Of a stretch of DNA of 34,222 bases, positions 1 through 8,852 are shown piece by piece. The stretch is from Symbiodinium natans (Eukaryota; Sar; Dinophyceae; Suessiales; Symbiodiniaceae). The stretch is from positions 1-34,222 of the forward strand of contig CAJNDS010001110.1 of NCBI GenBank assembly GCA_905221605.1, read 5' to 3'. The translations under genes were made by a program, and so were the position numbers. Position 1 is the stretch's first letter, and each line of letters begins with the position of its first letter. A model generated the notes under the pieces. That model did no database searches. It saw nothing but the letters and a program-made list of their open reading frames with translations, and had not been told where the DNA came from.

Positions 1-150
1 TTTGGGTCAGCGATGCGCACCCATACAGTCTTGTCGGCAGCAGGGATGGGCCAAATATCCGTTTTTGACGACACTGGCTTCCCTTTGACCTCGATCACCT
101 TGGCTTTGATGGGCAGTTGCAGGTACGAGGCATCTTTCGTGACTCGGCAC
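1..150 (-). other. Unassigned open frame fragment at left edge
   Basis: This stretch has no counterpart in copy B, where the fibre gene continues past the equivalent point (8193). On the minus strand one frame is open for about 50 codons and runs off the window edge. Its residues (for example KAKVIEVKGKPV and WPIPAADKTVWVRI) look protein-like, but I do not recognise the family. The frame differs from that of the fibre fragment it abuts, so it is not a fusion protein. It most likely marks a second rearrangement that cut copy A of the module. Confidence 0.2.
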
Positions 151-788
151 TGGCGATCTTCTGGTCCACGTCCGCGGGCGTGGTGCGCAGGGCCACCGTG
201 CTGCTGAGGTCGGTGGTCGTGGGCCGGTCCAAAAGAGCCGTCGCTATTTTCTGGTCGACGTCAGCGGCTGTTTGCCGGGCCGCCACGTCGAGGGCCAGCT
301 GGTCCTGCGTGCTCTTCAGCCCATACGTGGCTGCGACCTGCGCAAGTACTGCGTTGTCGGCACTGGTGATGGCGCTGTTCATGGAAGCGTTGGTGGGATG
401 ATTCGCTAGCTTCAGGTCCACGGAGGCAGGCGTGCTCTTGGAGTTCACGTCCAGCTGCAGCGCGTCGAGTGCGCTTTGGTTCGCCTTCCCCGCCAGCCCC
501 GTGGTGAGGCTGGTGCTGAGGGTGGTTATGGAGGACTGGTTGGCAGCGATGAGGCCCTCGGCGGCTGCCAAATCGGCGGCCAGCGCATAGGGTGCGAGGT
601 CAGGAGGCGGTGGGATGGTGGTCAGCTGCCGATTGGAGGCGGTGTTGGCCGCGGTGTCTGTGAGGGGCGTGTAGGCCGTGAGGACCGTGGCGAGCTGCCC
701 CGCGGAGATGCTGCATCTCGATGGTGGTGATGGGGGTCTGGCCATCGTTCAGGATGTTCCCGGTGATGGTTGACTCAAATAGACTCAT
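151..788 (-). pseudogene. Fibre gene, N-terminal fragment (copy A), truncated
   Basis: This is the 5' part of the trimeric fibre gene described at 5437-8841. The likely start (MSLFESTITGNI...) lies 11 bases after the capsid stop. The frame shifts by one around positions 710-725, after which the reading continues as AGQLATVLTAYTPLTDTAA and on through Ala/Thr/Ser-rich, coiled-coil-like repeats with the VDQKIATAL motif. Beyond 151 the sequence becomes unrelated, so the shaft and the C-terminal chaperone are missing. Copy A lacks the 11-base insertion found in copy B at about 8399-8409, so this segment keeps the ancestral continuous frame at that point. A base difference from copy B is seen at 290 (G here, C at 8332). 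Confidence 0.7.
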
Positions 789-799
789 GTTTTACTCTA

Positions 800-2617
800 T
801 CAGTCGAGGCTCGACACGCCCGCCGAGCTCAAAGTACAGAGCTGATGTGACAGCATGTGCACAAAACACTGGTCCGCGCGGTCCGCCTCCATGTTGCTGA
901 AGCTGAAGCGGCACAGGTCGCCCGAGCGTGTTGAGATGCCGCTCAAAGGATGCTTGGGCACACGCTCCACGGGGAAGGCCGCGATGAACTGCGTGTTCCC
1001 GTAGAGGTTGTCCCGGATGCGCATGTTGCGCAGCTTCGAGTCGTAGGTGCCCGCCAGGATCTCCAAAAAGTGATGCCATTCGGCGATGCTCTCGTTGGCC
1101 GTGCGAGGGTACTGCAGCGCACCCAGCTGCAGCTGGCCCTTGAGGTTCCGGTTTGCATTATTCGCTCCAGGGTACTCGAAATTGTCCACGTGGTCCTCCG
1201 TGGTCTTGTTGAAGGTCACAAAGGCGCCGAGCATTTTCGTGAACGCCCGTGCGACAGTTATGTTATAGCTGGTGGACCCTGCGGGGATGCTGGAGAGCTG
1301 CGTGTGGATGGTCGGGAAGGAGAACACGAGGCTGCGACCACTGGTCATGATCCTCTGGAAGCTCCCGCGGAGGGCGGAGTCGAGGGTCACCTGAGAGGCA
1401 TAGAGCTTCACGTTCTCGATGGTGTAGTCCTGGCTGCCGCTGATGTTGCGGGCCCCGTCCGTGGGGTCGGCGAAGGTGATTTGAAGCACGAGGTTGAGTT
1501 CGGGCGGGAGCATTTTGCCGCAATTGAAGATCCCAATGAGATGCGGGCTCATGAGCACGGTGCGGGAGCCCGAGGCCGGGATCTCCTCGGCGTGGCCCCC
1601 GCCGTCCGCCAAAAAGCCCTGGATGTGCCGGTTCAGCCACCACTCCTCGTTTTTCAGGAGGCCATACATGTACGAGCAGCGGTTGTAGTAGGAGATGTCC
1701 TCTATGCGAGTTCCATTGGCGAAGACTTCTATGCGGTCGATGAGGCAGCTGGGGTCCGGCGAGGCGAGCTGCAGCGTGGCTGTGCCGGAGTTGTTGCGCA
1801 CCGTGTAGCCCAGCTTGACGGACTCTCCGTCCACGAACGATTGACCGCTGGTCAGGGGAATTCTGCACACGCGGCTCGTGGTCGGCGTGAAGACGCTCAA
1901 ACTCGAAGGGTAATAGACGACATCGGCTCTCGAGGACACATAATTCACGTTGCTCGACTGGAGCTTGTAGTCGAGGCTCTGAACGAACTCATCATTGACG
2001 GCAGCAGTCACCTGCTCCATACTGTTTACTTGTAGCGAAAGATTCATGCGGCCTCCGGCTCGCTCGCGCTTCGAAGCGCCTCGAACGACGGGGGCGGTGC
2101 GGGGAGCGGGGTTCAAGCCCGTGGAAAAGCGCGTGGGCCTCGCGGGGCGAGCCTGCACTCGCGGGGGCGGCTGTGCCCGCGGCTCCGATTCGCTTTCCGT
2201 GTCCATGCGGTAGACCTGGGGCCTCGGGCGTTGCTCCCGAACCTGAAAGTGCTGCTCAGCCCCAAACTCCTGCATCCCATTCAAGGTCTGGATGTCGGGA
2301 GCAGAGCTGGGGCGCGAAGCGTCCGTGTCCGTGCCTCCTCCTCCGCCCCAGCCCAAAAGGTGCTCCGCCGCCACCATGCCGCCGTGCAGTGCCCATGCAG
2401 TGCCCACGAGTGCGGCCGCCCCGCCTGCCACGGCCAAGCCCCCCGCCGCTGCTCCCATGCCCGCAGCGGTGCCCAATGCTGCCTCGCCGGGGCCCTCTGC
2501 AGCCGCTGCTGCCTCTGCAGCTCCTGCAGCCGCCTCCGCCGTGGACGCAAAACCTTCCGTGGCCTCGGCCTCGGCCACCTGCTCGCTCATGAACTGCTCG
2601 ATGTCTCGGGCTGCCAT
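800..2617 (-). CDS. Candidate double-jelly-roll major capsid protein with Ala/Gly-rich N-terminal extension (copy A)
   Basis: This is an intact 605-residue frame. I chose the Met at 2617 because the further upstream Met (2677) would overlap the divergent ORF1 start; a shorter start at 2047 would give a 415-residue capsid core. Residues 1-45 are acidic and Ala-rich, 46-90 are hydrophobic Ala/Gly-rich (a possible membrane segment), and 128-190 are Pro/Arg-rich. From residue 191 (MNLSLQVNSMEQ) the protein looks like the PRD1-adenovirus-type capsids of polinton-like viruses: beta-rich, with a LIDRIEVFANG segment, a LPPELNLVLQITF strand followed by YTIENVKLYASQV, and a late SYNITVARAFTKMLGAFVTF segment. 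The assignment rests on pattern memory, not a search. The gene is followed after 11 bases by the fibre start, implying co-transcription. It could be another single- or double-jelly-roll virion protein. Confidence 0.62.
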   Translation of the reverse strand: MAARDIEQFMSEQVAEAEATEGFASTAEAAAGAAEAAAAAEGPGEAALGTAAGMGAAAGGLAVAGGAAALVGTAWALHGGMVAAEHLLGWGGGGGTDTDASRPSSAPDIQTLNGMQEFGAEQHFQVREQRPRPQVYRMDTESESEPRAQPPPRVQARPARPTRFSTGLNPAPRTAPVVRGASKRERAGGRMNLSLQVNSMEQVTAAVNDEFVQSLDYKLQSSNVNYVSSRADVVYYPSSLSVFTPTTSRVCRIPLTSGQSFVDGESVKLGYTVRNNSGTATLQLASPDPSCLIDRIEVFANGTRIEDISYYNRCSYMYGLLKNEEWWLNRHIQGFLADGGGHAEEIPASGSRTVLMSPHLIGIFNCGKMLPPELNLVLQITFADPTDGARNISGSQDYTIENVKLYASQVTLDSALRGSFQRIMTSGRSLVFSFPTIHTQLSSIPAGSTSYNITVARAFTKMLGAFVTFNKTTEDHVDNFEYPGANNANRNLKGQLQLGALQYPRTANESIAEWHHFLEILAGTYDSKLRNMRIRDNLYGNTQFIAAFPVERVPKHPLSGISTRSGDLCRFSFSNMEADRADQCFVHMLSHQLCTLSSAGVSSLD

Positions 2618-2658
2618 CCTCGCGACGGCTACAAGCACAAATTGTTGGTGGACACACA
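2618..2658. promoter_or_regulatory. 41-bp divergent intergenic region (copy A)
   Basis: The capsid gene (minus) and ORF1 (plus) start back to back with only 41 bases between the chosen ATGs. Any promoter must be bidirectional or lie within the coding sequences. No TATA-like box is evident. Base composition changes sharply here, from GC-rich on the left to balanced on the right. Confidence 0.35.
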
Positions 2659-4323
2659 ATGGACCTGGACGTAGCAAACTGTTGTGTTTCCCTTCTGCAG
2701 CAGTTACTCGAAAAAATCAAGCCTGAGCCTCCTCTGCCAGACGATCTCCAAACCTTTTTGAAGGAGCTGAAGACTCAACGAGAGTCGGTCATTGAGAGAT
2801 TAGGCTTCAGCTTCTACGAAGGAAAGCAGATCGTCAACAAGATCCTCAACGGTGGAAGCCTGCCTGAATCTCTCAAAACAAATGAGACTGCGAAGAGATT
2901 GCAGCGCCTTTCACTATACTGCAGATGGATTGCTTGCAATCTATTGCATAAGGATTATATGGCTTTGGCAGAGAACCGCAAGAAGAATTTTCCTAGCGCC
3001 ACAATTTTCAGTCTTATGTGGACGTGCGTTGAAGACTGGATACTTGATGTCTGGGCAACTCACGCGATGAAGGCGCAGCCGCCTCACATATCGCTTCACT
3101 TCGATGGCTTGCGCGTGAGCTCCCAAGTCGTTCCCGACGTGAGTGCTTACATAGAAGAATGCCGAGCATATATACTGAAGGAAACAGGGTTCGACGTGCA
3201 GATCGTTCAGAAAACTCACGAGACGGTCCTGCAAAGCATACGCAAGTCAAGCGAGTCGGAAGTATGCATCCGCACTGTGCCATCTCTTTTAACAAAGGAT
3301 GGCAATTGCGTTCCTTGCGCCATGTGGCATGCTTTTCAGTCCGTCAGGTCTGGAGTGGAAGCCCAGGTAAAGAAAGAGTTGGCGCAAGCAAAAGACTCTG
3401 CGATGAAGTACAGAAAATATGGTGCAACTGCTTTGGCGCTTGGCATCAAGCTTTCATCTTGCGTCGGCTTGCCGCCTCCAGCAGTTAAATCTTTCCTTTT
3501 GCACTCAGAAAATGGCGGGCGTCCTCACTGCGTTGCAGTACAGCTCAGCGTCGACAACAGCTATGCGTCTGTGTTCGATGGCTCAACCTATAGAAGATTA
3601 CCGTACAGGCGTTTTACAAATGTTGTATGTGGCGGTATTGACTTTGCCACGGTTGCATCATTCTGGCAAACGAAGCCAAAAGAGGAAAGTCGTGACGAGG
3701 CGATTCTTCTCAACTTGCAGGCAGGAGCGAGCCAGGACGACGAATCAGCTGACGACGACACTGTCTTCACACTGGATGATGACGACACGCTGTGTGTTTC
3801 TGATGGCATTCTGGATGCCATGTCCGAGGAGGTTGCGGATGTTATGAGCAAGCTTCCCAAAAAAAGTGTGCAGGCCGATGGACGCAGACTCTGTCCATTT
3901 TGCCCTTTTCGTTCTTTCAAACAGCTTAGACAATTGCGAACTCACATCGCAAAGCATCACACTCGGACGAATCAGTACATATGTTCTGGCACGAAGCAGA
4001 CAAAGATCATCTTGGCGCTGTACGACTTTGCGGCATCACAACAAGTAGAGCAGAAGGTGTATCTGCAGGAAAGCTCCGGGATTCTGCGGAGCAGTGTGCA
4101 TCCGGCTTTGAGTTGTACTATCAATCACATCGACAAGCACATCCGCTTGGTACTGAAAGCGACTGGCCCAGTATATGTCAACTTACAAAGTATTGGTTAT
4201 ACAGAAACCGTGCGGCGTGTTCGGAACATCTACTACGATCGGACCTTCGCGGATCTTGCAATGCAGGAGATGATCATGCAGCGTGCACAGGAGTCTCGTG
4301 CTGCAGCAAAACACTGTCACTAA
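2659..4323 (+). CDS. ORF1: Cys-peptidase-like/zinc-finger protein of the transposase pair (copy A)
   Basis: This is an intact 554-residue frame with an ATG start. Residues 1-140 are helical and charged. Residues 143-153 hold HISLHFDGLRV. Then comes a papain/OTU-like pattern: DGNC with Cys217, RPHCVAVQL with His290 and SVFDG with Asp308, the Cys-His-Asp order expected of papain-fold peptidases. An acidic stretch covers about 358-378. A zinc finger follows with Cys412, Cys415, His429 and His433/434 (C-x2-C-x13-H-x3-H, one residue longer than the classic spacing). The transposase-like ORF2 lies downstream in the same frame, separated by 123 bases with two in-frame TAA codons (4321 and 4366). I infer that ORF1 acts with ORF2 in mobility, through DNA binding and possibly peptidase or deubiquitinase activity. 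Peptidase activity is unproven. Confidence 0.6.
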   Translation: MDLDVANCCVSLLQQLLEKIKPEPPLPDDLQTFLKELKTQRESVIERLGFSFYEGKQIVNKILNGGSLPESLKTNETAKRLQRLSLYCRWIACNLLHKDYMALAENRKKNFPSATIFSLMWTCVEDWILDVWATHAMKAQPPHISLHFDGLRVSSQVVPDVSAYIEECRAYILKETGFDVQIVQKTHETVLQSIRKSSESEVCIRTVPSLLTKDGNCVPCAMWHAFQSVRSGVEAQVKKELAQAKDSAMKYRKYGATALALGIKLSSCVGLPPPAVKSFLLHSENGGRPHCVAVQLSVDNSYASVFDGSTYRRLPYRRFTNVVCGGIDFATVASFWQTKPKEESRDEAILLNLQAGASQDDESADDDTVFTLDDDDTLCVSDGILDAMSEEVADVMSKLPKKSVQADGRRLCPFCPFRSFKQLRQLRTHIAKHHTRTNQYICSGTKQTKIILALYDFAASQQVEQKVYLQESSGILRSSVHPALSCTINHIDKHIRLVLKATGPVYVNLQSIGYTETVRRVRNIYYDRTFADLAMQEMIMQRAQESRAAAKHCH

Positions 4324-4446
4324 CGTTGCAAAGCTTTACAACAGTTGCTTCTTTCGCATCTCAATTAAGCTAAGGTAAGAGCTCTTGGTCCTCGCTTTCA
4401 TATATCAGCGCATGCGAACGGCAACAAACTTTCCTCTCTTCTGCCC
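4324..4446 (+). other. ORF1-ORF2 spacer with in-frame stops and a consensus splice donor (copy A)
   Basis: ORF1 and ORF2 are in the same frame but are separated by TAA at 4321 and TAA at 4366. ORF2 has no ATG near its start: its frame is open from 4369 and the first conventional-looking start is a GTG at 4447. The text CTAAG|GTAAGA at about 4370-4379 matches a eukaryotic 5' splice site, and TATATCAG ends at 4408. An intron using only these two would be about 34 bases and would not remove the first stop, so the arrangement is unresolved. Confidence 0.3.
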
Positions 4447-5435
4447 GTGAACGTTCGCTTTTGGCTTCCGATATTAGAGGACATCGCTCAGTCTGACGCG
4501 TTTGCTGACAGCATCACCAGAATGACTGAGGTCCTGGAGAAGAATAAGGAGTGGATGTACATCAGCCTCGATGCAACTTTGAAAACTTGCATGAAGTTGC
4601 AAGGACAAGAGTCTTACAGAGCTTGCAAAAGAATTCGAGACGCAGCGCCTTTCGACGATGCCATCGCCTGGCGGAGACTGCCCACAGCACGAGGCAGATC
4701 GGGTGCGGTTCTACTCATGCATCCACTTCCAGCGGAGAACTCAGAGCACGTGACTGCCGCACTGCGTGAAAACTTTTCTCCATTGCAGCTACACATGATA
4801 GAGTTCGTGGCAACAGACAGTCCCTCGTCAAAATTTTACAATGAGCTGAGAGGTGCATGTCCTCGTCTGAGCGCAATATGTCTGGATCCCATTCACTTGG
4901 CAATCGTATACGAATATGCACAGTGGAACAAGAAAACCGCTGGCTCGAAACTTCTGAGAACGTTTTTGAGCAAATTTGTCGCGCCTTGTGAGGACGGAGA
5001 CACGGAGTGGAGCAGTCTTTTTTTCACTGGCGAAAACTCCTCTCCGCTGAATCAACAAGAAGAAATCGCGAGGAACACAATCCTTCCGCCGTGGATGAAG
5101 GAGCATGACGCCAGAAACATATTGTCCAGTCTGGATCCGACTTCTGCGTTTAAGCGGCGGATTGATTTCATTAACTGTATTGCAGCGATCTGCGCACTTC
5201 ATCGAAATGAAGTGACCAGAAAAGTAACAGGTGCCAACAAAGAAGTGTACCGTGTGCTTTGGGCGGCGTGCGCGCCAGACAGGCTTGAATGGTTAATGAA
5301 CAACGTCCGCATCAGAATGCGGTTTCCGAAAAAGTACCTGCCTTTGCTGCCCAGCGGCACGTCAAGTAATGAAGCACTTCACGCGGAGTTGAATTCGTGG
5401 AACAGTTCCACTAACGTCATGCACAGATCTACTTT
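4447..5435 (+). pseudogene. ORF2: DDE transposase-like protein, truncated (copy A)
   Basis: This matches copy B (12500-13846) up to 5435, where the module is cut. The frame then reads about 20 foreign residues from the inverted fibre gene before stopping at 5496. The presumed catalytic residues (Asp42, Asp124, Glu309 in copy B numbering) lie upstream of the cut, but roughly 118 C-terminal residues including the basic tail are lost. The one coding difference from copy B is Phe173 here (T at 4965) against Leu173 there (A at 13018). A product is unlikely to be functional. Confidence 0.65.
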
Positions 5436-5470
5436 AAATCCCCTTGCGCTTGCACCCCTGTGGAGCCACC
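5436..5470. repeat. 35-bp templated filler at the duplication joint
   Basis: Positions 5436-5470 are a perfect direct copy of 5979-6013, an internal piece of the fibre gene encoding GGSTGVQAQGD on the minus strand. It sits exactly between the cut end of the transposase (5435) and the resumption of the fibre 3' region (5471). This pattern is typical of repair by template switching. Confidence 0.8.
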
Positions 5471-8400
5471 ACAAAACACAGCACATGCGGTTGTAATCCA
5501 GTGTGACGAGCTCCCCCAGCTCCTCGTCCACGAGCCGCACAGCGCCTGGCCCACGGGCCCCGTCTCCTGCACTTCATTCGCAATGAAGCCCAATGTGCGC
5601 TTCTGGCTCCTTTCGGTCCGCCGGTACCATTTTGGGGCCACGGCGTCAAAGAGCTGCTGCAGCTCCTCGAGCTCCGCGGGCTCCACGTTGTGCTTCAGCT
5701 TCTCGTCCGACAGGTTCTGGAAGCCGTAGTTGCAGATCACTTCCCCATCATTGGCCCCACCCGTGTTGGATTCCACGATGAGGTTGGCCGGCCCGGTTGC
5801 CGCCGTGCGCAGGAAGATGGCCTGGTCCTGGGCGTAGAGCTGCACGCCCCCCGCGGAAGAGGCGGAGAGCTCCCCCGATCCTGCGTTGCAGGCCACCAGG
5901 AGCCGCGTGTTGCCCGTGGCCGCGAGGTTCAGCACCTCTGCCGTGATGTCCCCGCTGTTGATGGTGGAGACCACCTGCAAATCCCCTTGCGCTTGCACCC
6001 CTGTGGAGCCACCGATGAGCTCCAGGTACGCTGGGCTCGAGACGATGCCATTGTCGGCCCGAATCGCACTGGCGGTGTAGAGCACCGAGTTGAGGTAGGT
6101 GCCCTGCGTGCCGCCCGTCAATGTGAGGTAGTCGTCTGTGGGCCTCGCCCGCACCGTGGGCGCCCGCAGCTCCGTGCTGAGCTCCACGCTCCCCGAGGTC
6201 AGCGTGCCCTGCACATCCAGTGCGCCGGTAACAACGGTGCCCCCGGAGCCGCCGGTGATGGTGAGCTGCGTGTCCTGGACCCGCGTGGAGATGGCATTGG
6301 TCACCAGCCCCGTGGCCGTGCCCGTGGCGTCGTCGATGTAGAGCTCCGTGTCCACGCGCAGCCGCGGAGTGCACCTCCGAGGTGGCAAAAGTGCAGAGGC
6401 TCTGGTCCGCCTGGTCCGTGACGCGCACAGACACGGTGCCCGCCTTCAAGTTAAGGAATTGATTGGTGGTAAGCAGGGGCTCCACTGTGTCCGCCTGGAT
6501 GCTGCCGACCGTGGCGATGCCCAGGCTGGAGTCCGCGAAGATGCGGCCCATGGTCAGCATGTTAACGGTCGGCCACGGCGGCCCCGTTGGAAGCCTCGAA
6601 CTCGATGCCCAGGCTGCCGCCCCGCAGCGTCAAGAAATCCGCTCCGTTGGCTCGCACGTCATTGACGAGCAGGGGATCCGACGGTGGTGCCCCCGCCAGG
6701 GCATAGCGAGCATCGCTCTCGGCTTTGCTGTAGCAGTCGCAATTGAGACGGAGCGTGGCCCCGTTGCCCAGGATGGGCGTGGCGCTCAGGGGCGCCTGGG
6801 GGAGGAGGGCCCTGACCATTCGTGGCGTAAATTGCTCCAGCACCAGGGTGCAGATGCCCCCTCCACGTTCCCGTTCGTGGGAAAATACCGGGAGTCCAGA
6901 GGCGTGAAGTCGCTGCTGGAGAAGTACCTCCCGTCGCTTTCGCTCTTGGAGTAACAGTCGCAGGTCAGCTGCACCGTGGCGGAGTTGCCCAGGATCAGGT
7001 TCGCTCCCAGGGGTGCCTGGGGCAGCAGCGCTCGGATCATTCGGGGCGTGAAATTGTCGAGCACCATAGGGATGATGCCTCCGCCTCCGGCGTTGCCGTT
7101 GACGGGATGATACCGGGCGTCGCCCTGGGCTTCGGTGAGGAGCCCGGAGGAGCTGATCTGGCTGGCTATCTGCGCGGACGTCTGGCCCTGGTCCCAGTAA
7201 TTCGCGAGCTCCGAGCTGATGGAGCTGTCGATGTCGCCCTGCGTGGCATACTGCGAAACGTTCAGGGCGTCGATGGCGCCGGAAATGGCCAAGTTGATCT
7301 CGGCCGTGGTCAGGGTTTCGCTCTGGTCGTAGGCCTGGCACTCGATCTGCAGCGTGTTGCCCGAGTTCTGGAGCGTGGCCACCAGGGGGCCGGTGAAGTG
7401 CAGGTTCCGGAGGGCCTGCCCGGTCAGGAGCTCCCAGGTGGTGTTCCCGCTCCAGGCGGGTGCGTTGGAGACTGCCGCTTCTGCGAGCAGCCCGTCTACT
7501 TCCGCAGAGGTGTAATACGACGCGAGGGCAATGGCGATCTCGTTCAGGATGGGCGCCTGAAGCCCGGTCCACGGCACGTATGCGCTCAGGTCGATGCCGC
7601 CCACAGCCGCAGCAATGGCTGCATCCATCTGCGTGGTGCTGGCCAGGGGGGCCAGCAGGGCGTTGACCTCTCCCTGCGTGTACGCATCGCAGGCCAGGCT
7701 CAGCGTGAAGTTGTCGTTCTGCAGGGAGACGCTCAGGGGAGCGTTGAAGTGCCAGTTCCTAATCGTGTTGGTGCCCACCAGCAGGTCCCAGGTGGTCTGT
7801 CCGGGCCACGCCTGGGCGTTGGCGAGGTTCGTGCCGCCGCCCGTGGTCAGAGCGGCCAGCGCTGCGTTGAGCGCATCGATGGCGCTCTGCAGGCTCGTTT
7901 CGGAAGCCGACAGCTCGGCCGCCGTCGCAAAGGGCCCCGCACCTTGCAGGGGCCAGGATCTCCGCGTCGTGCCCGTCGAGGCGCGCATCTCGCACGGCCA
8001 GCTGTGCGTTGAGCCCTGCGGTGTCCGTGTACCCTGCGAGTGCGGTGGCAAGCGCTGCAGCCACGTCGGCAGCCGACTGGAAGCCCGCTGCCTGCAGCGT
8101 CGCCATGGCCGCCTCTGCTGCGTCCAGTCGCCCGTCTCGGATGGCCAGCGCGGCGTCCAGCACCGTCTGGGCCACCAGGGGCAGCAGGGCCGTGGCGATC
8201 TTCTGGTCCACGTCCGCGGGCGTGGTGCGCAGGGCCACCGTGCTGCTGAGGTCGGTGGTCGTGGGCCGGTCCAAAAGAGCCGTCGCTATTTTCTGGTCGA
8301 CGTCAGCGGCTGTTTGCCGGGCCGCCACGTCCAGGGCCAGCTGGTCCTGCGTGCTCTTCAGCCCATACGTGGCTGCGACCTGCGCAAGTACTGCGTTGTC

Positions 8401-8841
8401 TACTGGTTGTCGGCACTGGTGATGGCGCTGTTCATGGAAGCGTTGGTGGGATGATTCGCTAGCTTCAGGTCCACGGAGGCAGGCGTGCTCTTGGAGTTCA
8501 CGTCCAGCTGCAGCGCGTCGAGTGCGCTTTGGTTCGCCTTCCCCGCCAGCCCCGTGGTGAGGCTGGTGCTGAGGGTGGTTATGGAGGACTGGTTGGCAGC
8601 GATGAGGCCCTCGGCGGCTGCCAAATCGGCGGCCAGCGCATAGGGTGCGAGGTCAGGAGGCGGTGGGATGGTGGTCAGCTGCCGATTGGAGGCGGTGTTG
8701 GCCGCGGTGTCTGTGAGGGGCGTGTAGGCCGTGAGGACCGTGGCGAGCTGCCCCGCGGAGATGCTGCATCTCGATGGTGGTGATGGGGGTCTGGCCATCG
8801 TTCAGGATGTTCCCGGTGATGGTTGACTCAAATAGACTCAT
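5471..8841 (-). pseudogene. Trimeric virion fibre with S74-type intramolecular chaperone domain, frameshifted
   Basis: Summed over frames this encodes about 1,100 residues. The start at 8841 (MSLFESTITGNI) follows the capsid stop by 11 bases. The order is: a coiled-coil-like N-terminus with VDQKIATAL repeats; shaft modules ending in C-D-x-Y-(S/T)-(K/Q)-x-E-(S/V)-(D/N) with a following ARY or GRY in the clearest two; a Gly/Thr-rich beta region with LTITGG and LTLTGG motifs; and a C-terminal endosialidase-type chaperone with SDEKLKHNV at about 5690-5713, GFIANEVQE, and LVTLDYNRM near 5490. In the S74 family the Ser of the SD..LK motif is the self-cleavage nucleophile and the domain drives trimer folding. 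The frame changes near 8765, 8399-8409 (11-base insertion plus stop), 7950, 6862, 6575, 6375 and 5540. The last helix of the domain is lost at the joint. It could be a true pseudogene or a sequence with base-call indels. Confidence 0.72.
8393..8409. other. 11-bp insertion (tactggttgtc) in copy B fibre
   Basis: Copy A reads gcgttgtc directly into ggcactgg at about 351-367. Copy B has the extra 11 bases between the same flanks, with ttgtc at both ends. Copy A keeps the fibre frame open here, and copy B gains a frameshift and stop (after ...SAITSADNQ). The change of alignment offset from 8042 to 8053 is due to this insertion. Confidence 0.8.
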
Positions 8842-8852
8842 GTTTTACTCTA

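Larger units (their letters stand above)
151..5435. repeat. Direct repeat of the virus/transposon module, copy A
   Basis: This aligns to 8193-13488 with one 11-base gap and only two base differences that I noticed (290/8332 and 4965/13018). It contains the fibre N-terminus, the capsid gene, ORF1 and most of ORF2. With 5436-8192 it forms one 8,053-bp repeat period. Near-identity across both coding and spacer DNA indicates a recent duplication or an assembly artefact. Confidence 0.9.

Noticed and set aside
950-2035. 361-codon plus-strand frame opposite the capsid gene (also 9003-10088)
   Set aside because: It is antisense to a frame with strong capsid-like features. GC-rich coding DNA commonly leaves such shadow frames, and its protein shows no motif.
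2173-2726. Plus-strand Pro/Ala/Ser-rich frames over the capsid N-terminal extension
   Set aside because: These are antisense readings of the Ala/Gly-rich extension, with low-complexity composition only.
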